A stretch of 64,000 nucleotides of DNA. It comes from Taeniopygia guttata. Its lineage: Eukaryota; Chordata; Aves; Passeriformes; Estrildidae. The notes beneath the pieces are model-generated. The model had not been told where the DNA came from. It saw nothing but the letters and a program-made list of their open reading frames with translations, and did not search any database. The stretch is taken from the NCBI RefSeq assembly GCF_048771995.1, contig NC_133028.1, positions 5,329,501-5,393,500 of the forward strand. Direction: 5' to 3'. The translations under genes and the position numbers were made by a program. Shown here one piece after another: positions 38,185-51,000 of this stretch (position 1 is its first letter; each line of letters begins with the position of its first letter).

Positions 38185-41100
38185 CTGCGGAACGAGAGGT
38201 GCTGGTTACTGCCACAGCCACCCCCTGTGCTCGTGTCCTCTGCTCTGCCCGCGGGTTTGCTCCTTCCAAAGCACCACTGCCTCCGTCAGAGGTGTGCAGA
38301 ACTGTCCAACCTGGATCAGCCACACTGGAAGCTTCTGGGAAGTCTTCTCCATGCAGCCACTTCCAGCAAAACCTCTCCAGAGACTGAGGAACAACTCCCA
38401 AAGCTCCCCCGACATTCACGCTGCCCCAGCCACCACTGCTGTGCCAACACAACCATGACAAAAGCATTTTCATGGGACAAGAGGAAGCTGCTGTCCTAGG
38501 TTATAATATTGGGCTGTATTCCATTACCCCCTCGAGCTGCAATTCCGTTTTTCCCCTTATATGTGACTCAGAGATAAGTCCCTCCAGGAGGAGCTGTTCT
38601 TTTAGCCACATGGCTGATAAGATCACAGCGTTCTACTGTGAGATGCTCCACCCAGAGGGAAGAGCCAAACGATGCCATCAAGGATATCAGCGGGGTTGTG
38701 CAGACAGCAAGGAGATCCCCTCTTCCAAGAGGAACAGCTGAGACCTTCTCTGCACTGGACCTCCAGAGGGAAACTACATCAGTCTACACAACCACAGCTT
38801 GCACAGAACCACATCTGCTACCACCGCCCCAGCCAGCGAGTGTCAGGTTGTGTCTCTGACTCTGTCAGTGGTCCTTCTTTTGTGCTATTGTATGTATTTG
38901 ATTCCTTATTCCCTTTCCCTAATAAATTGTATTTCTGACTTAGAGCCTCTCACTGGTTTTGCTTTTCAAACCAGGACACTGCACACACCCACAGGACTGA
39001 GGATCACTCCCCTTACCTTTAAACTCACCTGAAAGATTCCCTGTAAGAGATCACCTGGCTAACATTTGTTCACATGTTAAGACTCAGCAGCTCTGGTGCT
39101 ACTTCTGCAATTTGTAGTCCATTTGTAAATGTACTTTTGATTGCATTTAATTATAGGGTGCTCCTAATTTCACAGTGATCACTGAGACACAGCCAGAGCC
39201 CAGGAAGGTGGAGAGAAACAGAGACAAAGGCTACCACAAGTACAAGGTGGCCAAAACCCTTCTCCCAGCATTGCATTTAGGCTTTAACAGGCACACATAA
39301 TTTAGGCTCATCCACTTCCCTTAGCAGGTCCATTTCTGAGTAGAAAACAGGTCCCATTATTTACTATTCCTTTCTCAAGCAACAAGAAATGCAGGGAAGA
39401 AGCTCCTGCTGTGCAGAGCAACCAGGCACTGTCTGTCTCTTGCACAGACACAGCTCCAATGATACAGAGATTTGTACAGCCATGGGCAGCAACTGGATTA
39501 GGATATGGAGCACTGCACCAGGGGCAGCCCAGACCACCAGAGATCCCTTCCAACCCCAACAATTCTGTGACTCTGTGATAAGCACTACTGAGTGAAGCAA
39601 AACCACTGACCAGAGCCTCTGCCTGGCCTGGTGTTTCAGCTGTGGAGCCAGGACAATATCTGGCTGCTTTGTGGGGATGCTGGCGTTTGTGCAACAACAT
39701 CCCAACCTGTTCCTGCACGTTCTGGCAACACACGAGCAGTCAGTGAAGGCAGCTGTCTGAAGGCAGGACTTCAGGGACAAGCTTTGCCAAGATAACCAGA
39801 AAGACATCCAGATGCTGCTTCCCAGGAGTTCAGAGACTGCCAGTGGCCCTGGGCAGATCTGGATGGTCCAGAGGCAGCTCTTGCCTGGGCAGCAGGTCTC
39901 ATGCAAGGCAGGAGTCCTTGCAGAGAGGCTGTTTTTTTTGCAAACAGCACTCAGCCACTGCTGCTCGAGCCCAGCAAGAGCTTGAGTACACTTCATCCTC
40001 ACAGCAAGGCCAGCAGGGAGGGCTTCCCAATGGGAATGGGATGCAGAGCTGTAAGAAGCCCTTGGAAAATACCACAGCACAGTGCAAACCCTCCCTCCAG
40101 AGTGTACCTGTGCTTCCACTAAACGTCCCTGTCTAAATGGGCACAAGGAGAGTAAGGAGAGGACAGGATTGTTGTGCCTAATGGGAAACAGTGTCAGCAT
40201 CAACCAGCATCACTCCAGGTTTTCACCACTGTGTGGGAAAAGCCCCATGGGCACAATTGTACCAACTGAGCTGACTGCTCTCTTGAGTAGAAACAAATGC
40301 AGGGATCTGCAGGAGGGCAGCAAATACACACACACACATTTCCTGACATCCAAGAGAGAGATACCACAGTCCACACACCAAGCCTCAGCCAGCTTTTGTG
40401 GTTTAAAAAAAAAAATCACAGACATCACCTGGTATCATTTTGATAGCTGTGTTCACTTCACGCCACTCATGAACCTTGTCAAACTTCCAGTCCAGGATGA
40501 AGTTCCCATTGTCTGTCACCACAGGGCCCTGGAAGCAAACCCAGTTGTCATGGCATGAACAAACATCCCAGCCAGGATTGTCACAGCCCTCACTGGGACC
40601 AGCTGTCCCCTCTGCAGTGGTTTAGAGTCATCATTCATGTAAATTTGGGCCATCCCCACAATAAACCTGTCAGTGAAACTATCACCAGCTCGAGACCCTT
40701 TTTGGCTGCCCTGCAGCCCCCCAACACCCCCAGAGCAGCAGGTCAGACCCAGGCTGGCAATCCCTCTGCTCCCTGCTGCAGGATGCTTCTTTAGGAGTCT
40801 CAGCCAGAGAGGCTTTCAATGAGCAGCCTGAACACATAAATACACAATCCAGTAACCAAAGTGCAGTAAGGAGGAATCACACAGGATGTCACTTGTGGGA
40901 GGGAAAGCCCAGATTTCACCAGATGAAGGGGCAGACCTCTGGTCCTCCTTTTGCCCACGCTCAGGTGGGTGCCCAGGGGAAGCAGGGCTGGCAGGGACAC
41001 TCACTGCTTTGTTAACAGCCATCCGCAGCTCCACGACACCGCCGAATTTTTTGGTCAGGGCTCTGGTGACAGGGACATAAGCCATGGGGATGACCTCGAT

Positions 41101-41994
41101 TGGAACTCCCTTCTTCCACTGCTCCCCAAGGCTGTCAGATTTTTTCCTGAGGGCAGAGTTTGAGGTGGGATTAGTGCTGGACATGACACTGCTGACACCA
41201 TTAACACCACCCCAGGCCCCTGGCAAACCCGCAAACCCCTCAGGCACAAGGCTCAGGAGGACACGGGGTCAGTCCATGGTGCAGCAAGAGCCAGTTTAAT
41301 GCACAATGCCCTACCCACTCAAAAGCCCTGTTTTGACGTGCTTTGGACAACCAGAACAGGAGTTGTTTTTCCACAACCCATGCCTGGAAAATTTATCCCA
41401 TGCTGACAATCACTGGGCTCACAGAGCAGAACTGTCACTTCCCCACAAGCTCTGCTGACTCCCAAGCAGGCCTGCTGAGTTGAAAATTAAGAAAAAAAGA
41501 TAAATTGAATTGCTGAAATACTGAGAGCCAGGCTCATTTCCACCCACCCCTGCTCTCCTGTAACCATTGGAATGACAATAATGGCCCAACACAGCACCAT
41601 CTGAAACCTCCCATGGAGGAGAAAGGTATTATGAACAGCAATATCTTCACCTGTAATCAGCAATAACAATGAAGCACTTTGCAAATCCTGCAACTATCTT
41701 CTCCTGTGTCAAGCAGCCACTGCAAGGGGGAAAAAAATAAAAACAAAACCAGAAAACATCAGACTGCTCCTCACTGTGCTAATGGCTTTGAAATCCAGTC
41801 CCCTCTAATACGTTCTCCCTAGTTTTGGTGCTACCATTGCCCCCCACCTTATCCCCATTGTCCCTGGCAGCCTTGGCCAGGAGCCATCTCCCACTGTGGG
41901 TGCACACACAGCCCTGCACAGGATACCCTCCAGCCCAGCCCAGAGACACCCAGAGCCACACAAGGATGCTCAGTGTCCCCAGCACCAGCACTGG

Positions 41995-42038
<44 letters not shown>

Positions 42039-45000
42039 GCAAGGCTCACCCGCCACCTTTAATAAGGTTGAGGTCAGAGTCCACCTCATCTGCTCCATCA
42101 ATGGCAACATCAAGCTGTGGGAAGAGGAGAAAATGGATGTGCAAAGCCCTCCTGTGCAGCATCCAGGCCTTGCTCCTGGTGCAGCTCTGGGGCTGGAGTG
42201 TCCCAGGCAGCAGTCACAAATGTCACCAGAGCTGGGACCACCTCGACCAGAGACAAGTGTCTGATGGGCCCAAAGAACACCCTGAGACCACCCAAGCCCC
42301 TCTAACATGAGGCATGTGAGAGGAAGAAAAACCCAAACCACCTGCTGGCCTGCAAGGCAGATCTCTTTAGCCTCTGGTGTTGTTTAAGGTGCAGCATGCA
42401 AGATTTTCCCAGGAAAAATCTTTGACAGCTCAGCAACATCCCTCTCTCAAGCCTCATCTTGGAAAAGATGCCCAAGCACCTGAAGCAACACAACCCTGCA
42501 GCTTTCTTGCCATCTAAAGGGACAAGAACTAAGAAAGAACTTGGGGGGAAAATAAACTAAACCTTTTCAAATCATAGAATCATTAAGGTTAGAAAATTCC
42601 TTTAAGATCATTGAGTCCAGCCACTCAACAAACCCTGCCAGGTCCCCATGAAACCACATCCCTAAGCATCAAATCTACATGTTTTTTGAACACTTCCAGG
42701 GATGCTGATTCCACCACTGCCCTGGGCAGCCTGTTCCACTACTTGACCAACTTTTCAGTGCAGAAATTTTTCCTAATATCCAATCTAAACCTCCTGTGGC
42801 ACAACTTGAGGCTGTTTCCTGTTGTCCCAACTCAAGTTCTGCAGCATGGCTGTCCAAACTCAACCTCAGGGGAGGACTGAGGAGCCTGGATGCTTTCTGA
42901 ATGACCAGGTGAGAGGAAAATCAGGTGAGATCTCACCTCTGTGGTCCCACTTACCTCTGGATTTCGGTCCAAGTCACTCAGTGCTAAGCCATTCTGCAGG
43001 ATCAGCTGACGAGCCTGTGCACCAAGAAGACAACAAACACCATTTACAGTGGCAGGAAAGGAAAACAGATTCTTGGTGTCCTTCCCTGGCTGCAGCAAGG
43101 ATGGAGCCTCCCTGGGACAGCTCCTCTGCTCCACTCTGAGCTCGTGGAGAGGCTGCAGCAGGAACACACAGCAAGGAGAAAATTATGCTTCCACACCAGA
43201 GCAGTTTAACCAAAAGAAAATCCTGCAGCTGATTTTAACTAAAATGCTCAGGTGGTACAACAGAACTCCTGGGTTTGGGTGTCTCCATACTAAATAGCAG
43301 GAGGCCTTAAGAGCTTGGTGGGAATCACTTGTATCCAAGCACTGAAGCAGATATGGAATTTTTAAATCCTATGTTGTTTCAGCTTGGACATCATTCTCCC
43401 TTACACCCATCCAGCCCTTCTTATCTCCTTCACCTGAAAAATGGGACCAAGAAAATTAAATATTTACACCACAGCAATGTGGAACTAACAGAGAAAATAT
43501 TTTTTCATATTGGAAATAAGCTAAAAAGTAAATAACAAATGCGTAACTTGTGGGAAAAGTGTGGGAAGCTGCTGAAACTGCTGCTTGGTGGCTCTGATCT
43601 AGGTCTCCTGCAGTGGCTGTTTCCCTCTAGTGGCAACACAACACAGGGTACCCAGAGCTGCCCTTGGCTCAGTCCCTCAGCGTGAACAGGCAATCACAGA
43701 ATTTTTTAGCCAGGTTTACTAACATCAAGTCCAGCCCTTAACCCAGCACTGCCCAGGCCACTGCTAAACCATGTCCCCAAGTGTCACATGTACATGGCTT
43801 CTACATCCCTCCAGGGATGGTGACTCCACCACTGCCCTGGACAGCCTGTTCAGTTTCTTCACTTTCTCAGTGAAGAAATTTTCCCTAATATCTGATCTAA
43901 ACCTCTCCTGGCACAACCTAGGGCCATTTCCTCTTTTCCTGTTATTTGTTTCTTGGGAGAAGAGACCAACCCTGACATGGCTGCCCCTCCTGTCAGGGAG
44001 CTGTGGAGAGTGAGAAGATTCCTTTTCTCCAGCTCCTCATCACACCAGAGCCCTCCCCAGCTCCACTCCCTCCTCTGGACACACTCCAGCCCCTCAGTGC
44101 CCTTCTTGTCATGAGGCACAAAACTGAACACAGGATTCAAGGTGCTGCCTCACCGGTGCCCAGGAGAGAGGGCAATCCCTGCCCTGGTCCTGCTGCCACA
44201 GGCCAGGTGCCCCTGGCCTCCTTGGCCACCAGGGCACACCATGGTTCATGTTCCCAGCACCCCCAGGTCCTTTTCTGCTGGGCCCCAGCCTGGAGTTCTG
44301 CAGGAGGTTGTTGTGGCCAAAGTGCAGACCCAGCACCTGCCTTTGTTGAACCTCAGACCCTCGGCCTTAGTCCATCCACCCCCCTAGCCTGTCCAGATCC
44401 CCTGCAGAACCTTCCTGCCCTCCAGCTGACTGACATTTCCACCCAACTTGGTGTCAACTGCAGACCCTCTAAGTGGTTGAATTTTCTATGTTACAAATCA
44501 TCGTTTGAGTGAGATTCCCTCCTTGCACAGACTCTGCTCAAGTCCAAACTTGCTACCATGCTGCAGCTAGACCAAGAAACCCCAGTGCAATAGCGTGGAT
44601 TCCCCTGAATTCTACCCACTAACACCAACAAAGTGCATCAGTCACAGGTACTGGCAACCCAGAAACATCAGAATTAGCAGGTGGCACTCCTGGCAATGAA
44701 GTAAGATTTGAATAGTTTATCATGGCATTTCACAGCATGCAGTCTCAACACCCATGGGCTGTGGGGCCCTAAGGACTCCCACCAGTGGTAGGAATAAAAA
44801 CCAGTGGGTTGGCATTCATCACATGGTGCCCACAAAAGGAGATTTCAGGGATCTGGGAAACTCAAAGCATTGAAAAACACTGTGCTGCACATGCAGGCCA
44901 GACCCTGAACAGGCTTAGAGTCAGCGGTGTGGCAAAGGGGTTGGCTTGGCTGTCTCCAGGCTCTGCTTGCAAGGCAATGGGAGCAGTGGGAATGAAAAGC

Positions 45001-48000
45001 AGAGCTCCCAGAACCGAGGGAAGAGGGGTGGGAGCTGCACAGCACTGGACAGGAGCAGTCCCACTCCGTGCTCTCGGCACACGTCCCGGTGAGAAGAGAC
45101 AAGGCAAACGCCAGGGACACATACTTACCCTGCTCTAGCTTTTACTGATGGTGATGGATTAATGACCTGACAACAGGGAAGGGAGGAGCATAAAAGCCCA
45201 CTGAAACCAACTCTTCCTTGCCAGTGACCTCAGGCAGCCATCTACACCTGTACACAGTGAAAATAAAATGCTGTTTTGCTGACCTGGCAATGCTCCTCTC
45301 GGAACTGGTTGAGGTCTAAGGGACTGCAAGAGATACAAGGCAGCCCCATGCTGGGAATTTTGGCTCCTGCAGGGGTACAAGCTCTCTCTTCCCTTTAACA
45401 GCAACTTTTTGTTTTACTGGTAAGAAACTGGGTGGTGTTAAATGAACAGTGACAACATTTCAAGGCAGGACAGGCTTCAGCCTATGCTCATTACAAGAGC
45501 TTCATCAAATTTTTTTTTAAGAACTAATGACTGAACTCAGAAGACTTCTCCTAGATTCAAAGGGGACATAGCATTTCAGGGTGGAAACCATTTGAGACAG
45601 ATCAGACTCCTACCACAGTCTATACAATCAACAGAAATACCAGTATTGGAATTAATTTTTTTTTTTTCACTTTCTGGCCTTTGCAACACCTTGCACTATA
45701 CCCCAGTTGTTTGCAACAACTGGGAAGAGAGAACCCTGTCACCCCCACACCTAAACAACTGCAGGGTAAGAGGATGTTAGGTTTTCCTAAGCTTTTAGGA
45801 TAATTCAGGTTGGTCTCTATCCATCCAACCTCCAGGGCAAAGCAGGGTCAGCTGCCAGGTTGCTCAGGGCTGTATCCACCCTGAGGTGCCTGAACACCTC
45901 ACAGGACAGGCTCTGCCCCACCTGCCACACTGCCCTCATGGTGACAAGGCTGTGACAAAAGCACAGTCCCCAGGACCATGAGAAGGACACATGCCCAATT
46001 CCTTGACTGGGGTATTGCCACCCAGCCTTAAAGACCTTTGGGTGGTCCCCACTGTGTCACCTCTGCCTGCCCAAAAGGAGGTTCCCACCTCAGGGAACAG
46101 AGGCAAAGAGATCAAAGCCAGTTGACAAAGGCAGGGGAGATGCTCAGAGGCTTCCCCAGCTGATCTGTATTCCACCACCAAGCCAGGCTCTCCCTCCAGC
46201 CCTCTCAACATCTAGCTTGCTACGAACCAATTCCTGCAAAGGCTGCAGCAAATAAGAGGTTAAGCCAATTTCCCTTCTGCAATTTTTTATCAAATCCAGC
46301 TGATGCATTTGAAGTTCCTGCTGAAAACACAAGAGCTTACTATTATTCTTTACAGCTGTCAGGGCTGAAACAGACTCCAAGTGTCTCCAGTGAGCTTTGC
46401 ACTACAAGCCTGGTTCACCACTAAGCAGCATTTTCCTGCAAGTGGGATCCAGAGGAAGCCACACACCAACCCTGACACAACCAGCCTTCCCACACTGGCT
46501 CCAAATACACCTCCCAGCCCCGAGCTCAGGTCAGGGTAACACAGCACCATCACCTTCTCTGTGAGGTCCTTCTGTAGGCTGCACCAGCACTGCTTTCACT
46601 GGTGCTTTTGGTTCGTTCACACCACTGTGAGCCAGGGAGAGGCAAGGTGGCCTCCCACAGCCCAGGGGGAGATCCCCTGCAGGAGTTTGGACTGGCAGGA
46701 AGGAAAGCACTCACCTGAAAGGATGTAGGGATGCAAACAATTGTCAGGTTCTCCTCCTTAACTCTCTCAGCTGCAAGCAAAAAGCAGAAGCCTTGGTTTG
46801 TTCATTGCACAAGGCAAAACCACAGCAACTTTCTCTTTAAGAAACCTCAGTTCAGCACAGCCCCTCTGATTCACTGCAATTACTTGCTTGGCTTGCAAAT
46901 AACTCAGTCACGCTCAAAAAGCAAACAGGTGCCCCCCTCCATGGGTCAGGCTCAGTTTCAACAGTCAGAAATGTTTAAACACCCACTCTGGCCCAGCCCA
47001 AGCCACCATGAGCCATTAACCTTTATGTCTCCAGCAGCAGAGGAGCCCCATCAGCAAATCCTCACCTGGGAAATCGGCCCCATCCCCTCTCTCACTCCAT
47101 TAGACAGGTTTTTGCTGCTCTCCATGTAAACACAGAGCTCCAGCAGCTGTCTGAAAGGTTTGCTGGCTTGTTGCCCTGGGGACATCACATTAATTTATTA
47201 TAGAACATTTAAATATATAGCAGGAAAAGAACTAATAAAGTACAGTATTCCATTAAATGGAAGGAAATATTTCCTCCCCCAGGCTAACCTCAAATGACTA
47301 AAATCTATTACTAAGATATCATTATGGATAAAATGTTATTTTAGTAATTACAATACTCAGGCACAAGCCAACAGCCAAAGAGCAGCAAGAGCTCGTGCAC
47401 CACAGCAAGCACACGAGCTACATGCTGAAGGTAATGCTGCTGCTGGAAGAATTGAACATGCAATACATGGGGCTGGATGCTGTCACAAGCCACATCCCAG
47501 TTCTAAGGCAATCAGGAGACGTGAAAAGCCAGAATGTGCAGCCTGGAACAGCCCCTCCTCTTCAAATACAATAGCCATTTATTTAGAGACTGATTCTGTG
47601 CTCAAGGAGGGAGTGGTTGCTGTACTGAGCCAAGCCCAGAAGGCTGAACAGCAGCTCCTAGACAATGAAGTGCATCACACAGAGTGGGGAAACGGGTGAC
47701 AAGGGGCAGCCCCAGCCCTGCTGTGTCCCTGCACAGTGAAGGGTGGGCTCAGAGCTCAGCCTGCTCTGGGCTGCAGGACAGCTCTGCCCAAGGGAGCTGG
47801 AGGTCACCAGGGGACTCCTCAGATGGGCAGAGCCACCCAGGTGGGACACACTGAACTGGGCTGCCCAGGGAAGTGGTGAAATTCTTATCTGAAGTGTAGA
47901 TGTAACACTTGGGAGTATGGCTGGGTGGTGAACACAGTGGTGCTGTGTAGGATTTGAGGATCTTGGAGGTGTTTCCCAACCTTAATGATTCTGTGGTTCC

Positions 48001-51000
48001 CCCTCTGTATCCAAGCAAGACCCCCAAGAACAACAGGGCTGATGCTGCACTCCCAACCCACCATGGCCCCCACAGCTGCTCTGCTCTTTATCCAAGGACA
48101 TCCAAAGCTCAGCACCTCCACAAGCAGGGCTGAGACTGTCCTGCACAGGAACTTTAAACCTCTGCACCCTCTGTGATGAGCCATGACAGTAATTACCCTC
48201 ACACTCACTCTGCAAAAATGCATTCGCCTCACTTGAATATTTTGTTGAAATATTCTGAATCACTCCCTGAGCAAACTCCTGCACCTGGAGCAAGCAGGTA
48301 AATCTGGCTGCAGGGTGCATAAATAAAAGGCAGCAGGATTTCACATTCCTCATTTTCATTACACCTCAGCAGGGCCCTCAGTGTGAATCCTGTGGATGTG
48401 GGGAGCAAAATGAGCCACAGGCAAAGGGGTTAAAGGAAGCAGAGCAGCTGCATGGCCCCGAGCCACACAGCAAGTCAGCACTGGGCAGAGCTGGCAAAGC
48501 TGGAACCAGACCAAGGAGTCCAGCTCCAGTTTGTGGTGGGTGCCAGTGGAGAGCTTTTCCTGGCTGTCAGGAACAGCTGGCAAATCATTACCTCCTCAGG
48601 ACTCTCAGGCTATAAATTTGGAGCCCAAGGCCCAGTTTTAACCTTCAGCTTCAAGCAGGACACAGCAGCCAGTGAACAGACCCAAGGCATCAGCTCTAAG
48701 TCAGCACACAGGTGATTTAGGGTGTTTTTCAAGTAGTTGGGGCAGATGGAAAAGGGTTTTTTTTGTGGTGGAGGGACAGGAAGGGCAGCATCCTACCCAA
48801 TCGTTGCACCGCGTGTACAATCGTAGATCCGCTCCCGATCCCAAGAACTTGATTGTTCTGCAAATCAAAGAGAGACAGAGGAATGCTGTTACTGGAGGCT
48901 CCAGACTCCACTTTCCCAGTAAAATTTGCATTATACACATGCACGAGGAGCCTGGTCCAGGGATGCACGTGGATACAGCATCTCAGCACTCTGCAGGCAA
49001 GGGAGAGAACACACTGTGCCAGCGAGGGCACGGCCGTGGTCTGTGGCCAAGGGATTTTAATCAACTCTCCCTCTCATTAAAGGACATGTGCTTGCTAATT
49101 ACCAGCACAGTCCGGTCTCAGGGTGTTCAATGCACTTTCACTGGTGGTTGCTGGCACTCCATGAAAGCTCTCCTGCCGGAAAGCTGTGAGTTTCAAACAA
49201 TACCACAGAGGAAGAAGGGGAAACAAACTCAAGATAAAATCTCCCAAGGAAGCCACACAGTAAAAGGCTGCGTTTGCTGCCAACCGTATCATCAGTAAAC
49301 AGCACAGATGCACCAGCAGCCAAAGCAGAGAGCACAGCAGCTGTTCCTGTGAATAATAAAAATTGTTTTCCAAAACAGAGTGTAAAGCTGCCTATAGGAG
49401 AGTCCAGCAAAACTTGGAAGGTGGGTGAGCCTGGTAGCATGTGCTGAAGAGGATGAAATTTTAACCACAGCTCCATCCTGGCCTTTCTCTGTGTATTGCC
49501 TGATTGAAGAAAGATCCCTGCCCTGTCACCTGTACCACAGATACACTCCTAGAAGGTGCTGCAGGCTGAGGGTGGATGGGGGCACTTGTGTTACTTCTGC
49601 AAGACATGTTCTCTGCCATGTCAGTCTCTGTTTACTATCAACTCAGTTTCCCACTCCCTGTAAGTGACCTGAAGCCTTCTGCAGTTCTCATTTTCAGCGT
49701 ACTTTGGTATTTTTTGGATGGGATCCAAAGCTTAAATTGACTTAAAGAGGCCCAGCATCACCACAGAGACTTCAGATGAGGAAGATGTGAAGACAACCAG
49801 AGATGCAGGCACAGAGCTGTTTTGCATTATCTCTTGGACATTAGATAGATCTGGAGCTCTTTCCTCATGTGCAGCAAATCCAGAACTCAGCAGCTGTGGA
49901 AAAAGCCACACCTGCAGCACTTCAACCAGCTAAAATCTTGCTGTCACACAAGTTTACCTGGAAAGGTGGAGTTCAAGACAGGTCACACTCCCCTATGTTT
50001 AATAATTTCTCTTGCTTCTGCAAGTTAAAAGCTTAAAGAAAACAGAAATTCTCCAAAACCAGAGGCTCAGCTTACATCCCAGCCCTCACTAAACCACTGT
50101 GACTCCAAAAGCTGGGCAGAGCACCAGGTCACTGCTGCACACCTGCAACGTGGCCAGCAGACACCCAGCAGCTCCTGAGGCTCTTGTACCACCCACCCAG
50201 CAGGCAGAGCCAAGCAAGGCCAGCCAAGGAAGGGACAAGCAAAGCTGTGCAGAGGCTGACAGGACATGGGCAGTACCAGTGTTCCCAAAAGACTTGTTTT
50301 GACCCAGGAAGTTTCTTCTCTTTGCCCTCATTTCTGTAGGTGGGACAGCTTCTTGGAGCAGCTGGGTACCCTAAAGGGATGGGGAAAGCTTTAGCATAGG
50401 CAACTCCACTGTAATCAAGGAGGAAGAGCACACAAGGGTCCCAGCCCATCACCTCAGTGATCAGAGGTGAAGCAGCACTTTTAATCAGTCTAAACTGGTG
50501 CTGTCACAGCCCCTGTCTTACCATGACTCCCACCTCTCCCTCCTCAGCTCCAACCCCAGCCAGACCAGGGGCAAAACCAACCACAAAACATTTTAAAAAC
50601 AGGGGCAGGGCAAACACTGGTGGGAAGCAGAGCACTGACAAGCAGCACCTCATGCAAAAAAAATTACATTTCAAGTTGTTTACCAAGAGCCCACCAAACA
50701 AAACCAAGGCACTGAGCCACAGCACAGCTGAGGACCCCAGTATGAGTGAAGTGGGCTGCGACCACTGCATTTTCTCAGCCAACCCAAGGGCCTAAAGACA
50801 CTGCCCAGCACCACAGAAGCCAATAAGGCAACACAGATGGAGCAGTACCAGCAGTACACAGGCATTTGCCAGTCCCCCCTAAGTTTCCAAGGCCAGAGAA
50901 CAAAGAGCTCCATCTAAAAGCAGCAGATAAATACAGAGCAAAGCCCAAAGTTTGCTCAGTCCTCTCAGGGGCAGTAGGACATAGGGCAGTAGCTGTATTT

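Noticed and set aside
43859-44512. Frames of 93-169 codons around 44 kb
   Set aside because: They are translations of an old CR1 copy in RPIA intron 3.
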